Positions 35,792 through 47,700 of a stretch of 64,000 nucleotides of DNA are shown here, in pieces. Both the position numbers and the translations under genes were made by a program. Position 1 is the stretch's first letter. Each line of letters starts with the position of its first letter. Under the pieces are notes generated by a model that saw only the letters and a program-made list of their open reading frames with translations, was not told where the DNA came from and did no database searches. Source of the DNA: an uncultured Roseobacter sp. (GTDB lineage: Bacteria > Pseudomonadota > Alphaproteobacteria > Rhodobacterales > Rhodobacteraceae); NCBI RefSeq assembly GCF_947495025.1, contig NZ_CANLXG010000003.1, positions 558,001-622,000 of the forward strand, in the 5' to 3' direction.

Positions 35792-36820
35792 ATGAGCACA
35801 AAAAAACCGACCGTAAAAGACGTGGCCCGGGAAGCCGAGGTATCCATCGCCACGGTATCGCGCGCCATGTCGCGGCCCGATGATGTAAAGCCCGAAACGC
35901 GTGACCTAGTGTTCGAGGCCATGAAGCGTCTGGGCTATCGCGCCAATCAGGCCGCTGCAGAATTGCGCCGTGGCAGCAGCAAGACACTGCTGGTTCTGGT
36001 GTCTGACATTACCAATGCTTTCTTTGCTTCGTTCTTTAAAGGGATTGAGGAGGAAGCGCGCGAACAAGGCTATGTTGTGCTGATCGGCGACACCTCAGGC
36101 GATACGCAGACCGAAAGAGCCTACACGGACATGCTGTTGATGAATCAGGCCGGTGGGATGATCATCAACACGCTCAACATACCCGAAGACCTGCTGCCCA
36201 GCGACGACAACGGGACTTATTCCGGACCGCCGCTGGTGTCGTGTGGCGGGCACCGCGAACTGGAGTTGCCGACAGTGCGCACCGGTGACGAGCTCGGGGG
36301 GCGTCTGGCAGCTGAACACCTTATCGGGCTGGGTCATACCAGTATCGTGCAGGTCTGCGGCTCGCTTGACATTCCGGCTTTCGAGCGACGGTATCTAGGG
36401 TTCCGGGATGCTCTGCTCAAGGCAGAAATTGATCCGCAGGATGAACGTCGCATTCTGGGTAATCTGTCGATTGAATTCGGGCAGGATGCGGCAAGATCCC
36501 TGGTAGCTTCGGGAAACCTGCCAACTGCGGTCTTTGTCCACAATGACGAGACCGCTACGGGCGTTCTGCACGGTCTTGCCCGCGCGGGGCTGCGCGTGCC
36601 CGGGGACATATCCGTAATTGGGTATGACGACATGCCCTATTCGGCCGTCTTCAACCCCGGTCTGTCTTCGATCCGGCTTCCGCGCCGCGAATGGGGCAGA
36701 CTGGCGGCCCGCAAGTTAATCGCTGTACTCGAGGGTCAACCGGGCGCGGGAGAGCCGCTCATCATTGATCCGGAGCTGATCATCCGGGACAGCACAGGCG
36801 TCCCGCGCGATGCACTCTGA
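35792..36820 (+). CDS. LacI-family transcriptional regulator, 342 aa
   Basis: N-terminal LacI helix-turn-helix (TVKDVAREAEVSIATVSRAMS) with hinge helix, then a periplasmic-binding-protein-like sugar domain (FASFFKGIEEEAREQGY; VIGYDDMPYSAVFNPGLSS). It probably binds the two CG-centred operators upstream of the operon and is relieved by the imported sugar or its derivative. ATG 35792 has GGTGA upstream and gives the usual N-terminus; ATG 35777, four bases after the ATPase stop, is the alternative. Confidence 0.93.
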   Translation: MSTKKPTVKDVAREAEVSIATVSRAMSRPDDVKPETRDLVFEAMKRLGYRANQAAAELRRGSSKTLLVLVSDITNAFFASFFKGIEEEAREQGYVVLIGDTSGDTQTERAYTDMLLMNQAGGMIINTLNIPEDLLPSDDNGTYSGPPLVSCGGHRELELPTVRTGDELGGRLAAEHLIGLGHTSIVQVCGSLDIPAFERRYLGFRDALLKAEIDPQDERRILGNLSIEFGQDAARSLVASGNLPTAVFVHNDETATGVLHGLARAGLRVPGDISVIGYDDMPYSAVFNPGLSSIRLPRREWGRLAARKLIAVLEGQPGAGEPLIIDPELIIRDSTGVPRDAL

Positions 36821-36847
36821 CAACACACAGATCAAGGAATTCAAACG

Positions 36848-37627
36848 ATGATCCAGGCAGTTGTCTGGGGCGAGAACGTCCATGAAAAGAAGAGCAGTAT
36901 CGTCGCCGATCTATATCCCGATGGCATGCACAACTGCATTGCGGACGCACTCAGGACCGGCGGAATCGATGCCACGACGGCCACCCTGCAAGAGCCGGAG
37001 CACGGCCTTCCACAATCGCGGCTGGACAGAACGGATGTGCTTTTGTGGTGGGGCCATGCCGCCCACGGAGATGTAGACGACGCGGTTGTGGACCGTGTCG
37101 CCGACGCGGTCTGTGCGGGCATGGGGTTGATCGTGCTGCACTCGGCGCATTTCTCGAAGATATTCAAAAAGCTGATGGGCACCCCCTGCAATCTGACATG
37201 GCGTGAGGCAGGCGAGCGTGAGCGGCTCTGGGTCACTTCCCGGCACCACCCGATTGCGCGCGGACTGCCCGATCATTTCGAACTTGAGCAGGAAGAAATG
37301 TATGGCGAACCTTTCGCTGTGCCCGAACCTCTTGAGACGGTCTTTATCAGCTGGTTTCAGGGCGGCGAAGTCTTTCGCTCCGGGCTCACCTACCGGCGCG
37401 GTGCGGGCAATATTTTCTACTTCCGCCCCGGCCACGAAGCCTATCCGACGTACCATGACCCCAATATTCAGAAAGTGCTTGTGAATGCCGTGACCTGGGC
37501 CGCCAGTCCGGAGACCCGCATCACTGATGTCCATGCGGCACCCAACACAGACGTCGCGGATGCGCTGGAGCCGATCACCGCACGCGGCCCCAAGCTCCAC
37601 GCCGACGGCGAAGAAGGGTATCGCTGA
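36848..37627 (+). CDS. ThuA-family protein (trehalose-utilisation type), 259 aa
   Basis: Glutamine-amidotransferase-like fold of the ThuA family: [10 protein letters not shown] at the N-terminus, [26 protein letters not shown] and [14 protein letters not shown] are characteristic. In Sinorhizobium, ThuA works with the dehydrogenase ThuB in converting trehalose and related disaccharides through 3-keto derivatives. Here the stop TGA overlaps by one base the ATG of what remains of a ThuB-like gene, so the original pair was coupled. Confidence 0.9.
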   Translation: MIQAVVWGENVHEKKSSIVADLYPDGMHNCIADALRTGGIDATTATLQEPEHGLPQSRLDRTDVLLWWGHAAHGDVDDAVVDRVADAVCAGMGLIVLHSAHFSKIFKKLMGTPCNLTWREAGERERLWVTSRHHPIARGLPDHFELEQEEMYGEPFAVPEPLETVFISWFQGGEVFRSGLTYRRGAGNIFYFRPGHEAYPTYHDPNIQKVLVNAVTWAASPETRITDVHAAPNTDVADALEPITARGPKLHADGEEGYR

Positions 37628-37924
37628 TGAGCCGGAAGATACGCCCTGGGATGGTCGGGGGTGGCGAACCACGCCGGATTCCGACCCGAGGGGGTACCGA
37701 CCCTGGAAATCATGCCGCTGACCGGACGCGAACGCCCGGAGTCACCCGGAGGACTATCATGAAGGTTTCGTGAAAATTTACGTCGGTGTGGCAAACCGGA
37801 TCACGCGCCGGCCTTCTGGCGCTGACCTTCCCGGAATTCAGGACGGAATTGACAGTATGGCCCTTATCGACGCCTGTTTCAGGTAGAAACGGTTAAAAGT
37901 GCATGGGTGCCCATTTCAGCCTGA
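37627..37924 (+). pseudogene. Gfo/Idh/MocA dehydrogenase (ThuB-like) with large internal deletion and frameshifts
   Basis: The first frame starts [13 protein letters not shown], the classic N-terminus and NAD-binding start of Gfo/Idh/MocA enzymes, then jumps directly to a C-terminal-type stretch (EPRRIPTRGGTDPG). The reading then continues in a second frame from about 37740 (HPEDYHEGFVKIYVGVANRI, then IQDGIDSMALIDACF) and a third from 37877 (QVETVKSAWVPISA) to a stop at 37922-37924. These ends match the family's HPEGY...F.NIY and DG...MA.IDA regions. About 300 central codons are missing and at least two frameshifts are present. It lies directly after the thuA-type gene. Confidence 0.82.
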
Positions 37925-38151
37925 TTGTCGACCATGGCTGTTCGGACCAGACCGCACCTGTCCCCCGTTGCGGTCATGCCGCAGTGCGGCCAGCCTGACC
38001 AGGCGTGCATCACAACCGGACATGCGACTTAAGGATGATCTTGCAGTTGGCGGACAAGGAGAGACTGCGAGTTCACCCTGCAAAAGGGGAAATGACCTCA
38101 GGGCATGTGGCCAACGATAACTGGCAGTTAAATGAACCCGGCCACTTCCGT

Positions 38152-41100
38152 TCAGAACTTGGCGACCAGGTTCACGAAAATTCCGCTGCTGTCATAATCG
38201 AGATCTGTAAGGTCATCAGAGACGCGCCCCCATTCATACCCAACACCGATTTTTGCGTTATTGCCCACGTGACGATAGACACCCAGCAGAAAGCCGTGCT
38301 CATCAACGTCTGTGTCTTCCGAGACAAGCATACGCGCTTCGGCAAGCGCATCCCATTTGTGCACCACATGCCAGTCAAACCGCAGGATCGCCAGATGGGC
38401 GGTATTGTCTACAAAGGTATCTGTGCCACGGTCCGCGATCTCGGACATCCGGTACCCGTATTTGCCGCCGACACTCAGGCGCGGGCTGATGTCGTATATT
38501 GCATCAACTGACAGAACATGGCTTCGTTGTGACGGGCCGTCTGCAGAGCCACTGGCCGTAACCTGATCTTCACCCGGCAGGTCCTTGAGATAGGTATACC
38601 GGAACAGCATATTCAGCCGCTCGTTATCAACAGGCCGGTACGCATACCCGACACTGGCCTCAACGTATTCTCCGTCCCGGAAGGAGGACTGATCCGAACT
38701 CGAGATCAGCGCATCAACGTTCAGCAGAAAGCGCCAGTCTCGGTCCAGCTTGTGCGAGTATCCGCCCGAAAGAGCCCAGGTGTCACGGTCCTGTTCAATC
38801 CCAACCCCGTCGTCTGTCCGGTATTCCAGCCGCAGGCGCGCATCGCGTTTATCCTCGAACGCATAAGCCGCGCCAAAAGAAACTGCATCCCTGTCGAAGT
38901 CACCGGAAATATCATCCCGAACCGTGCCGCTCTCGACCGCGCCGGAAAAGGTCCAGCGCGCGTCGGGCGTATAGTTGACACCATAGGCGCGTGTCAGCGA
39001 ACGGCGGTTCCCGAACAGGTCCCAGTTGTTCTCACCATAGATTTTCGTAGTTTCGGAAACCTTGTACCGGGCGCCTACTGTGAACTCTTCTTCTGCTGAC
39101 CCCAGCAGGGTGTCCGAGCGAAAACCGGTACGGGTCGGATCAAGCGTATATCCCAGATAAATCTCATTGTCCGCGGTCGGGCTGTAGCCAAGACGTGCCT
39201 TTGCGCCAAAACCGCCGTCGCCGCCGGAAACTTCGGCACCCAGAGACAGTTTTTCGCTCAGCTGAAGCTCAAGCCCGGCTCCGATGCGGTCATTTCTGTC
39301 AATCTGACCAGACCGGGCGATGGTGCCCTGCCCGTACACGTAATAGAGCTGGTCTTCATCCGGCTCATAGTTAAGGCGAAGCGCCACATCGGTCCGCCGC
39401 CCTGTGTCTGACGGACTTGAGACTGCGTCCCGGTCAAGATGCGCCAGGGCTGCATCAACGGACCATTTATCATCCAGCTTATAGCTCAGTCTGACTTCTG
39501 CCTCTGTGCGCGCGTCGCCGGTATCGCTCTGGAAATCCTCGAAATCGACACCAAGGGTCAACCTCTCGTTCAGCTCTGCATCGGCTGTAACACCCCAGAG
39601 CCTCTGATCGCTGGTGATGTCTTCGGAGAGTGTCGAAAAGCCTGCCTGTTTCCGCTCGTAGTAAAAGTCGATACTGCCGGGCACTCCGAGGCCGATCTCG
39701 GTGGTGTCGAGGTAGGCATCAAGGCTGTAGGCCCGCGCTTTTTCACCGCTTCCGGTTCCCACAGTGGTATTGGACAACCCTCCGTCGGTAGACAGGGTCC
39801 GGCCAAAACCCGGGCCTTCAGTCTGGGCAATCTCGGCCTCGATATAGCTCTGCTCACCCAGTTCATACCGCAGGTCGACGCCATCGAGCTTCTGATCTGC
39901 CGTACCGGTGTTCTCGCGCATGCTGGTAACACCAACGCGCAGATCGTCGGTAGCCCAGTATTCGACGCGACCGCCGGTGGATGCGCCATCCAGCGTTCCG
40001 GCGACCGGTGTGTATTCGTACTGCGCAACCAGATCGACATTGAGCTCTCCCGACGAGCCACTGGTGACAAGCGAGCCATCAGACGCCGAGGAAGAAAGGG
40101 GTTCGGCCAGGATGACCACACCCTGAATGTAGTCGATTTCGTAATCCACCCCCTCAGTCAGGGTACGGGAGCTGACTGTTCTGCCTGTGACCGGGTCCGT
40201 TACCTGAACGGCAAGGGTTTCGGATCCACCATTGATGTCCTGACGGCTGAGGAAATACACCGATCCTCCGGTGCCACGCAGCACATCCCTCTGAGGCAGT
40301 GTTTCCGGTGATGCCGCATAGACGTTCACGCTCGTTCGCGCGTTCCCGTCCTCTGTGACTTCCAGCGATTCATGGCTGATTTCAGCGCCATACAGTGACC
40401 TCGTCGAAGACAGCAGGTCCGTGCCCGTGATGCCGGCCTTGAAGTCGCCGAATGTAAACCGCGTCCGGTCGCGCTCGACTCGCAGGTAAAACCGTCCGGA
40501 GGTCGGCGCGTCATCGTAGGATGAGCTGTCGTCTCCGTAAGTCGGGTACACATCATCAGGATCCAGACGCGAGATCACACGCCGCGGATCTTTTTCGTCC
40601 AGGCGGTCAAAGGCTTCGTTCAGCGGGCCGTTCCCGGTGTCCACAGACGCCGTATAGCGATATCCGGTGACCGTCGTACCTTTGACGAAACCCGCAATCC
40701 GGCCTTCGGCATAGGTATCGTCATACTCCGGATCACCTTCAGCAAGATCATCGTCAAATCTTTTGCCAAACGTCAGGTCGACAAGCCCTACCCCAAAGAA
40801 ATCATGCTCGGGAATTTCCACGTTGCGGACGATCGTCTCGCTGCGGCCGTTCTTGATGATCTCGATGGGCACCTCGTAAAATCCGGCGGGCAGAATACGC
40901 GTTGTGACAAACCGTCCCGACGGGTCCACCGGCACTTCTTCGCCGCGGATGATGACCCGGGCTCCAGGAGCGACCTGCCCGGATGCAGTCACCCGCCCGC
41001 CGCCTGTCGGAATGTTGCGCAGGCGCGTTCTGTCTTCCCCCTCGCCCGCCGCAATATTCTCACCGCGCACGGTCTCATGCGTATCAAAGGCGGCAGTTGT

Positions 41101-41766
41101 CCGGGTCAGTTCAAGCGGCTGTGTCTCGTCAAAACGCCCGGCCGCATCATAGACACGCAACACATAGGCAAGCTGCGACGCGCCATCCTGCGGCATGGTC
41201 CAGCTAACCGTGCCGTTGGCGGCAACCGGCAGACGCGCAACCGTCGGCCTGCTGCGCTGGCTGAGATCAACAATACGGATCTCAGCCCGTTCAATATACG
41301 CAGGGTAGTTTGCGGAAGCGCGGAAACGAACCTGTTCTCCGGCGCGGTAAGCCGCGCGCAGATCTGACGTGCTCACATTCAGCAGCCGCTGTTCGTTCAG
41401 CCCGTCAAACCTCAGGTCAACGTTTCGGCGCGCGTTTGCAATATCAGCAGGACGGCGCGGGTCGACCGGCGCAGGCGCGCCGGCGACGGTTTCGTTGTCT
41501 ATCGAGATCGAAAATCCCTGCTCCTCAAAGCTGCCACCGGGCGAGGTGTCGATCTTTTCGGTATTCTCACCTGGGGGCATTGCCACCACGAGGCCCGCGT
41601 TTGCGCGGTAACAGTCTTCGGGCTGGGGAACGACAGCGTCATAACAGTCATCGTCCCGCGTATCCTGAGCATGAACCGGTGCGGCAGACACAATGGTCAT
41701 ACCCAGCATCCCGGCGCTGAAAAGAGCCGCGCGTGAAACCGAAAGCATAAGGGGAGATCTGATCAT
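38152..41766 (-). CDS. Large predicted outer-membrane beta-barrel protein partnered with the DUF11 protein, 1204 aa
   Basis: It has a signal peptide (ending VSAAPVHAQ), a flexible acidic stretch, a beta domain around residues 110-250 containing NVDLRFDGLNEQRL, and a carboxypeptidase-regulatory-like domain near 250-320 (ASGQVAPGARVIIRGEEVPV). A long run of alternating amphipathic strands from about 320 follows, ending in Phe (FVNLVAKF) as outer-membrane barrels do. The many strand-turn units with Asp/Asn/Gly turns suggest a very large barrel. ATG 41766 has GAGGGGG upstream; a GTG at 41781 overlaps the DUF11 stop by four bases. It is probably an outer-membrane anchor or export pore for the giant protein encoded just upstream; this role is inferred from gene order. 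Confidence 0.8.
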   Translation of the reverse strand: MIRSPLMLSVSRAALFSAGMLGMTIVSAAPVHAQDTRDDDCYDAVVPQPEDCYRANAGLVVAMPPGENTEKIDTSPGGSFEEQGFSISIDNETVAGAPAPVDPRRPADIANARRNVDLRFDGLNEQRLLNVSTSDLRAAYRAGEQVRFRASANYPAYIERAEIRIVDLSQRSRPTVARLPVAANGTVSWTMPQDGASQLAYVLRVYDAAGRFDETQPLELTRTTAAFDTHETVRGENIAAGEGEDRTRLRNIPTGGGRVTASGQVAPGARVIIRGEEVPVDPSGRFVTTRILPAGFYEVPIEIIKNGRSETIVRNVEIPEHDFFGVGLVDLTFGKRFDDDLAEGDPEYDDTYAEGRIAGFVKGTTVTGYRYTASVDTGNGPLNEAFDRLDEKDPRRVISRLDPDDVYPTYGDDSSSYDDAPTSGRFYLRVERDRTRFTFGDFKAGITGTDLLSSTRSLYGAEISHESLEVTEDGNARTSVNVYAASPETLPQRDVLRGTGGSVYFLSRQDINGGSETLAVQVTDPVTGRTVSSRTLTEGVDYEIDYIQGVVILAEPLSSSASDGSLVTSGSSGELNVDLVAQYEYTPVAGTLDGASTGGRVEYWATDDLRVGVTSMRENTGTADQKLDGVDLRYELGEQSYIEAEIAQTEGPGFGRTLSTDGGLSNTTVGTGSGEKARAYSLDAYLDTTEIGLGVPGSIDFYYERKQAGFSTLSEDITSDQRLWGVTADAELNERLTLGVDFEDFQSDTGDARTEAEVRLSYKLDDKWSVDAALAHLDRDAVSSPSDTGRRTDVALRLNYEPDEDQLYYVYGQGTIARSGQIDRNDRIGAGLELQLSEKLSLGAEVSGGDGGFGAKARLGYSPTADNEIYLGYTLDPTRTGFRSDTLLGSAEEEFTVGARYKVSETTKIYGENNWDLFGNRRSLTRAYGVNYTPDARWTFSGAVESGTVRDDISGDFDRDAVSFGAAYAFEDKRDARLRLEYRTDDGVGIEQDRDTWALSGGYSHKLDRDWRFLLNVDALISSSDQSSFRDGEYVEASVGYAYRPVDNERLNMLFRYTYLKDLPGEDQVTASGSADGPSQRSHVLSVDAIYDISPRLSVGGKYGYRMSEIADRGTDTFVDNTAHLAILRFDWHVVHKWDALAEARMLVSEDTDVDEHGFLLGVYRHVGNNAKIGVGYEWGRVSDDLTDLDYDSSGIFVNLVAKF

Positions 41767-41777
41767 GTTACGCCCCC

Positions 41778-44700
41778 TCACTGACTGCGACGGACAAGCG
41801 TCCGCTCGATGGTCAGTTTGACCTGCCCGATGTCGCGCCAGGCCTTGCGGATATGTCGTTCAACGAGCCGCATCCTGGTGCGCGCTGCGCGTTCCTGCAC
41901 ACGGTCAGCCGACTGTGGCAGGTGGAAAGCGATGCGCAGATGGACCGGCGTGTCCGCAATCTGTTGCAGCATCCCGTCAAGGCCATTCGCCAGCGGTGCC
42001 GACAGCGCGAGACGCCCGTTTTCCGTCACCTCAAAACCGGCCATGTTCAGATCAACCCGGACCAGACGCGTGAGTGCTGCGCCAAAGTTCATCTCGGTCA
42101 GTTTACCCGGTGTCAGACGCACAACCCGCGGATTTTCAGTGGTCATCCGGAAGCCGGTGGGCAGCGTCCGCGTATCCAGCTTGAGAATGAAGTTCGAGCC
42201 GCGATCTTCTGGCAGCATGGCGCACGGCACATGATAGCGGCCGTACTGGTCGGTGATGATCGTTGTTCCGTCAACGCCCACCAGACGCACGTCGGGCAAA
42301 CCGGGTTCTCCCTCGCGGCGACCGGTGTCTGCCAGCGTATCGCTGCTCTGAGGCGTTGAGCCCGCCGGATTCTGATACCCGTCACGGTTTCTGTCGTCAA
42401 AAACCTTGCCGATGACATCGCCACAGTCAAATACAGCTTCCGGCATAATGCGGATCGTTGCCGTCGCAAAGGGAGGTATCAGCGCCCCGGTCGTCGGGTT
42501 GCGCACCGATGCGGTATTGACCAGCTCGCCCGGGCCCGCGCCATCAGTAACCCGGCCCCGCAGCGTCAGGTTCACTGTTGTAAACGGCGGCACCGGCACG
42601 CCGATCCATGTCACGGTGCGACCTATGACCGTCGCAGTAAACGGAGAGCCATTCAGCGTCGCACTGTCCGGCAGATACAAAAGCCCCGGCGGCAGCACAT
42701 CCACGATGTTGAACGAACCACCAACGACCGGGTTCTCGTTACGGATGGTGATGGTGTAAGGCACCACGGCGCCGCGGGTCACGACACCCAGCGGGGTGGT
42801 CTTTTCCAGTGTCAGGCCGGTCGCCGCAAGCGATGGCGCAATCGACAGCTGCGTCGGATCGTCGGTGGTGTTTCCATCTGTGTCGATCCCGTCATCAGAA
42901 ACATCGTCGATTGTGGTCGGCGTACCCGGCACACCAGCCGGGATCACTGTCAGCCCTGACGCTGTTACCGTGTTGCTCATGCCGCCATCAGTCACATCTG
43001 CGACTGTCAGCAGGTAAGTCGCCGTGTAGGTGGCAATTTCGTCGATAAGCAGGTCACCCTCGACAGAACCAAGACTGGCCGAGTCAAAAACCGGTCCGGT
43101 ACCAAGCGGTACGGTTCGACCCGCCAGTGTGCTGAGCGTGTCCACCAGGGCCACGTTTTCGAGCACTGTATTGCCCGTATTTTCCACCAGAATGGTGTAG
43201 CTGATGGTGTCGCCCACGCCCGTCACACCATCTCCGTTGTCCAGAACGGTCTGTGTTTTTGTCGTTTCTATTGCCGGCAGCAATCCCTGGGTCACCGTTT
43301 CAACCGCCGTGTCACAGATCGTCGGATTCAGCGCGTCACAGATCTCGTAGGTGACATCATACGTGCCCGCCGGATTGCCCGGCGCCAGTGTGATCAGACC
43401 TGTGGCCGGGTCCAGCGTTACGCCCGGGTCCTCAGATACGACTGAAAGATTGACGTTCGTCAGTGTCGCCGGCTGATTGCGCACTGTGTCAGAGGCCAGG
43501 ATCGACGTTGTTGTTCCCCCGTCCCCGGTGAAGGGCGGAAAGACTTCTGAGACAGCATCAATAGGAACCAGCACTGCGGTTGCGTCGTCGTCATCCGTGG
43601 TTGTCTGCGGGACCCCGAAACCATCCGTGTAGTTCCCGGTTACTGTCGCGATATTGTCGATCTGGCCCGCCGTGATGTCCGCCGGGGTGATCGTATAGGT
43701 CCCGACGAAAGTGGTGTTATCCACTGCACCCGGCGCAAGGCTGACAATGGGGCCGGGTGTGATGGACAGACCCGGAAGCGGATCCGAGATGGTGATATTA
43801 TTCAGCGTTTCCAGGCCCGTGTTTGTCACCTCAAAACTGTAGGTCAGGGTGTCACCCGGTACAGCCGCAGTGGTCAGAAACGCGCTGTCGTCCACGGATT
43901 TGACGAGGGTTATCGCCGCCGACTGGTTGATCAGTGTCACTGTTGGTGTGTCGTTGGAAATCGTGGTGCCCGAGATATCAGTTCCGGGCGGTGGGCCCGC
44001 GGTTGGCGTGCCTGTTGCAACCGCGCTGTTTTCCACGCGGCCATTGTCCAGATCCGCCTGCACAACGCTGTAGCTGCCGGTGAAGGTTGTTGTATCCGTC
44101 AGGCCCGGCGCCAGGCTGGGGATCGGCCCGCCAGAGAGTGCGACACCCGGCAGTGTATCAGTAAGTGTGATATTGTTCAGCGTCACATTACCCGTGTTCG
44201 TGACCTCAAAGCTGTAGAGGATCACATCGCCGATCATTGTTGGTGTTCCGATCCCGCTGTCGTCGTCAATCTTTACAAGGGCGAGAGCAGGATCTGATGC
44301 CAGCGGTGTGACAAGCGGGGTGTCGTTTCCATTATTTGTTCCCGAGGGGTCTGTCACGACCTGATCGAACGGATCAGTGCCGGACACAGTGGCCTGGTTT
44401 TCCACCTCGGTCCTGTCAAGGTCATCCTGGGTCAGAACATAAGTCGCGGTGAACGTGCCGGTATCATTCGCGCCCGGAAGCAGGGACGGTATCGGCCCGC
44501 CAGACAGCACGATACCCGGCAGCGGGTCTGTGATCGTAATGTTGGACAGCGTGACATCGCCGGTGTTTGTGACCTCAAAGTTATAGGTGATGGTCTCTCC
44601 GGCGACCGGCGGGCTGGACAGCGCACTGGTATCAGCAGTTTTGATCAGCGCAATGCCTGGTGCAAAAGCAGGAGCAACCGGGGTTGGGTCATTTTCGCCC

Positions 44701-47700
44701 GCCTCGGTCGCATCACCATTGCCGTTCGGGTCTGCGCTGGTGCCATTGTCCGAACTGTCGCTGAGCAGCGGGTTGGTGGCCGAGGTCTGTCCGGAGGTCG
44801 CGCCCTCGCCCGTAACTGCGGCCTGGTTTTCGTAACTGCCGCCTGAAGCAAGGACGGGTGGCTGCGGCACAGTCGGCTGAACCCGCAGGCTGACGTCGAT
44901 GGTACAGGTGCTGCCGGCCGGCAGGGTAAATCCGGTTGCAACTGTCTGCGCGCCACTGCCGTTGAACCCTGGCTGGAGGCCACCACAGGTGCCGGAGGGC
45001 GCCGCAAGAACGGTGTAATTGCCGCGCGCAAGCGGATCGCTGGCCGGTGATCCCAGCGCAGAAAATATCCCGAACCGGGGCGCGGCACCTGCGAGGGGGT
45101 CCGTCACCACGATGTTGTTCAGCGCCTCAAGGCTGAGATTGTCGACCAGCAGGCGGAACGTCACGCTGAACGAACCATCCGCATTTGCGGTCGGGCCGGA
45201 CTGCACCGCCTTGGCAATACCGATCCGCGCCTGCGGGATCACCGGGAACAGGTAACCCGTTGCGGCGGTTCCTGCAGGCAGGCTGATACCGGTGGTCTGG
45301 GTCGGCGAGGCCGTCGTTCCGCCCGCAGAGCCCGCGCTGCTGGTGCCATCGGTCAGAAAGTCCTCACCCGTCGCACCCCGGGTGATCGAGTAGGTCCCGG
45401 CGGGCAGAAAATCAAAGGAATAGCTGCCATCAGCGGCCGTGGTCACAGTACGGGTTACAGTGTTGCCGTCAAAGTCGGTCCCTGTCAGCGTCAGCGGCAC
45501 GCCCCCGACCCCACTGTCGATCCCGTTGATCGCAGCATTTGAATCGAAGTCCCGGAAGACATTCCCGGACAATGACGATGAGCTGACTGTGACCGATCCG
45601 CTGTTTGTGTTGTTGCCCGGTGTGACGTCAAGCGACGATGTTTCGATGGTCGCCGTGTTGCTGACCGCCTCTGGCAGTGACGCCACAGATGTGACCTCGA
45701 CCGGCACGGTAATCTGCGCCTCGGCGCCGCTGCTGAAGGTCCCGAGATTACACTCAAACGCGCTCCCGCCCGCGGTGCCGGTGCAGCTGCTGAGTGTCGA
45801 CGTGCCCGCGGTGACCAGAATGGTCGGCGCACCGGTCAGCCGCATGTTTGATGGCAGGCTGTCGCGTACAATTACGTCATCGGCCTCGGCCAGACCCGCG
45901 CCCGCATTGTTGCGCACGGTGATCACGAAAACAAAGTCATCCAGCAGATCTACCGTGGCCGGTGTCGCGACCTTGCTGGTGACCTCGACATCTGCGCGCG
46001 TCCGTACTGTGGTGTTTTCGGTCTGACTGTTGTTGGCGGTGTTGTTGTCAAATCCGCCGGCAACCTCGTCCGACGTAACGGACACCTGGTTGCCCACAGT
46101 GCCCTTGGACACACCACGCGCTGTGACGGTAATCGTCCCTGTGTCACCGGCCGGCAGTATTGCAAAGTTACAGATCAGCGTTCCGTTGAGATCGCCCGGC
46201 GACGGCGCGGTCGGACAGGTGCCGCCCGTACTGATGGTATGCGACTGATAGTTGAGACCCGTCGGCGGCAACAGATCCGTAACCACGACATTTTCCGCAG
46301 CAGAGGGTCCGAGGTTACGCACAAGAACGGTGTAGACAGTGTCATCGCCCACGGCGACCGGGTCAACGCTCTCTGACTTGTTCACCAGCAGATCAAGGTT
46401 TGGGTCGTTCACGGCAACGGTTGCCACAGCATCGTTGTTACCGGTGTCCGTTTCGGTTGTGCTGGTGCTCACACTGGCATCGTTGTCAATCGAACTGCCC
46501 CGCGTCGCGAGGTTTGGCCGCACAATGACCGTGACGGTGCGCTGCGCGCCGTTGGCAATCGTCCCGAGCTGGCATTCGATCAGGTTGTTGCTGCCCGCAA
46601 GCGTTGTTGTGTTGGGTGTCGGTGTTGTCGAACACGCGCCCGCCGAGGGCGAGGCGGAAATAAAGGTGACGTCAGGCGGCAGCGTATCGGTCACTTCGAC
46701 GTCGTCTGCGGCACTCAGGCCATTGTTCTCGTTCTGTGCAGTCAGCACGTAGGTCAGGTTCTGACCTGCCCCGACAGGTGATGGCGAAGCGACTTTGGTA
46801 ATGGTCATGTCCGTGCGCGGGTCAACCGTGAAACCAACTGTGCTTTCATTGTTGGTCAGGTCAGGGTCGGCAATATCCTCTGAAATGACCTCGGCCGTGT
46901 TGCTGCGTGCGCCACCGTCACCACCAGGGGTCACTTCAACCACAAAAGTGGGACAGCCAGCGCCGGAACAGACCGGCACGGTCAGACCCGTACAGGTCAG
47001 CGCAATGCTGCGCCCACCCGCCGACGGCGAGGCACAGGACGCACCGGGGGCGGAAACACTGACCAGTCCGTTGCCCACACCACCGGAGACATTGTTGACG
47101 AGGTTTGTCAGCGTGTCGGTGAATGTGACGTTCGTGGCCGTCTGAGGGCCGGCGTTGCTGATGACGAAGGTGAAAGTCTGGGTTTGCCCCGCGACGGGCG
47201 CTGCGCTGGATGTCTTGGCAACTGCGATATCCGCCGACGCACCCGGCGTACTGCCTGAAACAGAAGTGCTTGTTGTGTCGTTGCCCGGATTCAGATCCGC
47301 AATGTTCGGATCGGGTGAGCTTACCGTCACGGAATTCGAGATGGAACCGGTCTGTGTTACAGTTGTCTGAAGCGTAACAGCGGGCGTCGTTGCGCCTGCA
47401 GCAAGCGGACTGCCCGCCGTATAAACGCGCTGACAGGTGATCGCAGCGGGGCCAGTGACAACCGGCGCTGGTGTACAGGTCCAGCCATTCAGGGAAAAAC
47501 CGGTCAGCTGCAGGCCAGCAGGCAGATTATCCGTCAGCACAACTGTTCCGAAAAAGTCGGCTGTGCCCTCGTTGCGCGCGCTGATCTCGAAGTCGTAGGG
47601 GTTGCCGACAACGACGAGCGATGGTGTCGGGCCCGTCTTGATCGCGGCCAGATCGACTGTGGGCTCCTGGATTGTCGCCCCGCCATCGCTGTCCGAGTTG

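Noticed and set aside
38005..38511. Plus-strand frame of 168 codons
   Set aside because: Mostly antisense to the 3' end of the barrel gene; no domain.
39439..40311. Plus-strand frame of 290 codons
   Set aside because: Antisense shadow inside the outer-membrane barrel gene.
43660..44620. Regularly spaced repeats considered as a CRISPR array
   Set aside because: Unit length of several hundred bases and translation as DUF11 domains; no short identical repeats with unique spacers.
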